A stretch of DNA of 64,000 nucleotides, taken from NCBI GenBank assembly GCA_016931455.1, contig JAFGES010000054.1, positions 1 to 64,000 on the forward strand, given 5' to 3'. Position 1 is the stretch's first letter, and the number at the start of each line of letters is the position of its first letter. The notes under the pieces were generated by a model that saw only the letters and a program-made list of their open reading frames with translations, had not been told where the DNA came from and ran no database searches. This document shows positions 63,553-64,000 of this stretch, one piece after another. Made by a program: the position numbers and the translations under genes. This DNA is from Desulfobacterales bacterium. GTDB lineage: Bacteria > Desulfobacterota > Desulfobacteria > Desulfobacterales > JAHDSC01.

Positions 63553-64000
63553 ATGGTTCAAAAAATCCGTATTGGTGCCCTGATTTCAGGAGGCGGTACC
63601 AATTTGCAAGCAATTATTGACGCCTGCGAATCAGAAAAAATAAATGGGAAAATGGTGTTTGTAGGTTCGGATAATCCGGAAGCCGGTGGCCTTGAAAGAG
63701 GGAAAAAACACGATATCCCAACTTTTTTTGTAGATTATGTTTCAATCCTTAGGGATTTCAAAAAAAACCCGAAGGATGCGATCCTACCTGATGATTTCAA
63801 TACGAATGATGTTCTTTCAAAACATTGCCTCTTTCCATCGGATTACAAAATAGAAAAAGTAAAAACCTTTATGCAATCAAGAGCGATTGCTGAGGCGAAG
63901 CTGATCGATAAAATGAATAATTATCCGTTTGATCTTTTAGTTCTTGCCGGTTTTATGAGAGCCTTAACCCCTTATTTTATTGATCGGATCAACTCCGATC
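63553..64000 (+). CDS. purN: Phosphoribosylglycinamide formyltransferase, 5' part (cut by the window end)
   Basis: The first 149 codons of a PurN, which formylates GAR in purine synthesis. Start MVQKIRIGALISGGGTNLQA, then NPEAGGLERGKKHDIPTFFV and LLVLAGFMRALTPYF match the family. An extra stretch of roughly 35 residues (about 77-118, with DDFNTNDVLSKHCLFPSDYK) separates the two usual blocks. Ribosome site AAGGAGA. The catalytic Asn/His/Asp part lies beyond the window or at its edge. Confidence 0.85.
   Translation, partial: MVQKIRIGALISGGGTNLQAIIDACESEKINGKMVFVGSDNPEAGGLERGKKHDIPTFFVDYVSILRDFKKNPKDAILPDDFNTNDVLSKHCLFPSDYKIEKVKTFMQSRAIAEAKLIDKMNNYPFDLLVLAGFMRALTPYFIDRINSD

Overview
The window reads as chromosomal DNA of an anaerobic member of the Desulfobacterota (former Deltaproteobacteria), most likely a Desulfobacterales-like sulfate reducer or syntroph, with moderate to low GC. 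The signs are a complete methylmalonyl-CoA route with a biotin transcarboxylase, an octaheme cytochrome c, a porin of the type common in this phylum, indirect tRNA-Gln/Asn amidation (gatCAB), and the gene order DUF2065-queA-tgt. This placement is inferred from gene content; no rRNA or tRNA gene was seen. Nothing looks like an integrated element: no transposase, integrase or CRISPR array was found.

Layout. 1-4.7 kb: a complete branched-chain amino acid ABC importer operon (binding protein, livH, livM, livG, livF). 4.9-6.0 kb: a lone octaheme cytochrome c. 6.0-9.2 kb (minus strand): penicillin-binding protein 1A and an AcuB-like CBS/ACT protein. 9.4-15.7 kb: argS, a SPOR-domain protein, gatC, gatA, a 57-residue small protein and mutL. 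15.7-19.3 kb: an FG-GAP/VCBS-type exported protein divergent from a strongly expressed-looking porin that has a structured 5' leader. 19.3-21.3 kb: a small lipoprotein converging on gatB.

21.4-29.4 kb: a surface-glycan island with five predicted glycosyltransferases (two of them MurG/GT28-like paralogues), a histidine phosphatase and a polysaccharide-deacetylase-like protein. 29.6-42.1 kb: an unusual same-strand run consisting of a minimal FtsX-type permease, a LolD/MacB-type ATPase, a 1635-residue PA/M28-like/FtsX fusion, two large OPT-like polytopic membrane proteins, two uncharacterised proteins and a PqqD-fold protein. This is the best candidate for an undescribed transport or modification system. 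42.1-46.1 kb (minus strand): a STAS antagonist, an RsbW-like kinase, a cyclic-nucleotide-binding-fold protein and an ABC exporter whose nucleotide-binding domain carries about 250 extra residues that look like repeated copies of its Q-loop/helical segment.

46.4-50.5 kb: DUF2065, queA, tgt (queuosine synthesis), a NifU-type Fe-S scaffold and an aminotransferase. 50.6-60.9 kb: propionate/methylmalonyl-CoA metabolism. Epimerase, mutase, the MeaB chaperone, the carboxyltransferase subunit, a small assembly subunit, a biotinylated pyruvate-carboxyltransferase subunit and sucCD together would connect propionyl-CoA, methylmalonyl-CoA, succinyl-CoA, succinate and oxaloacetate, with the transcarboxylase coupling methylmalonyl-CoA and pyruvate. 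No biotin carboxylase or Na+-pump beta subunit is present here. 60.9-64.0 kb: NUDIX hydrolase, universal stress protein, a CBS-pair protein, a membrane-anchored unknown and the start of purN, which runs off the window.

Start codons were moved from the longest open frame to a better-supported codon wherever a Shine-Dalgarno sequence or family alignment favoured it. Coordinates include stop codons.
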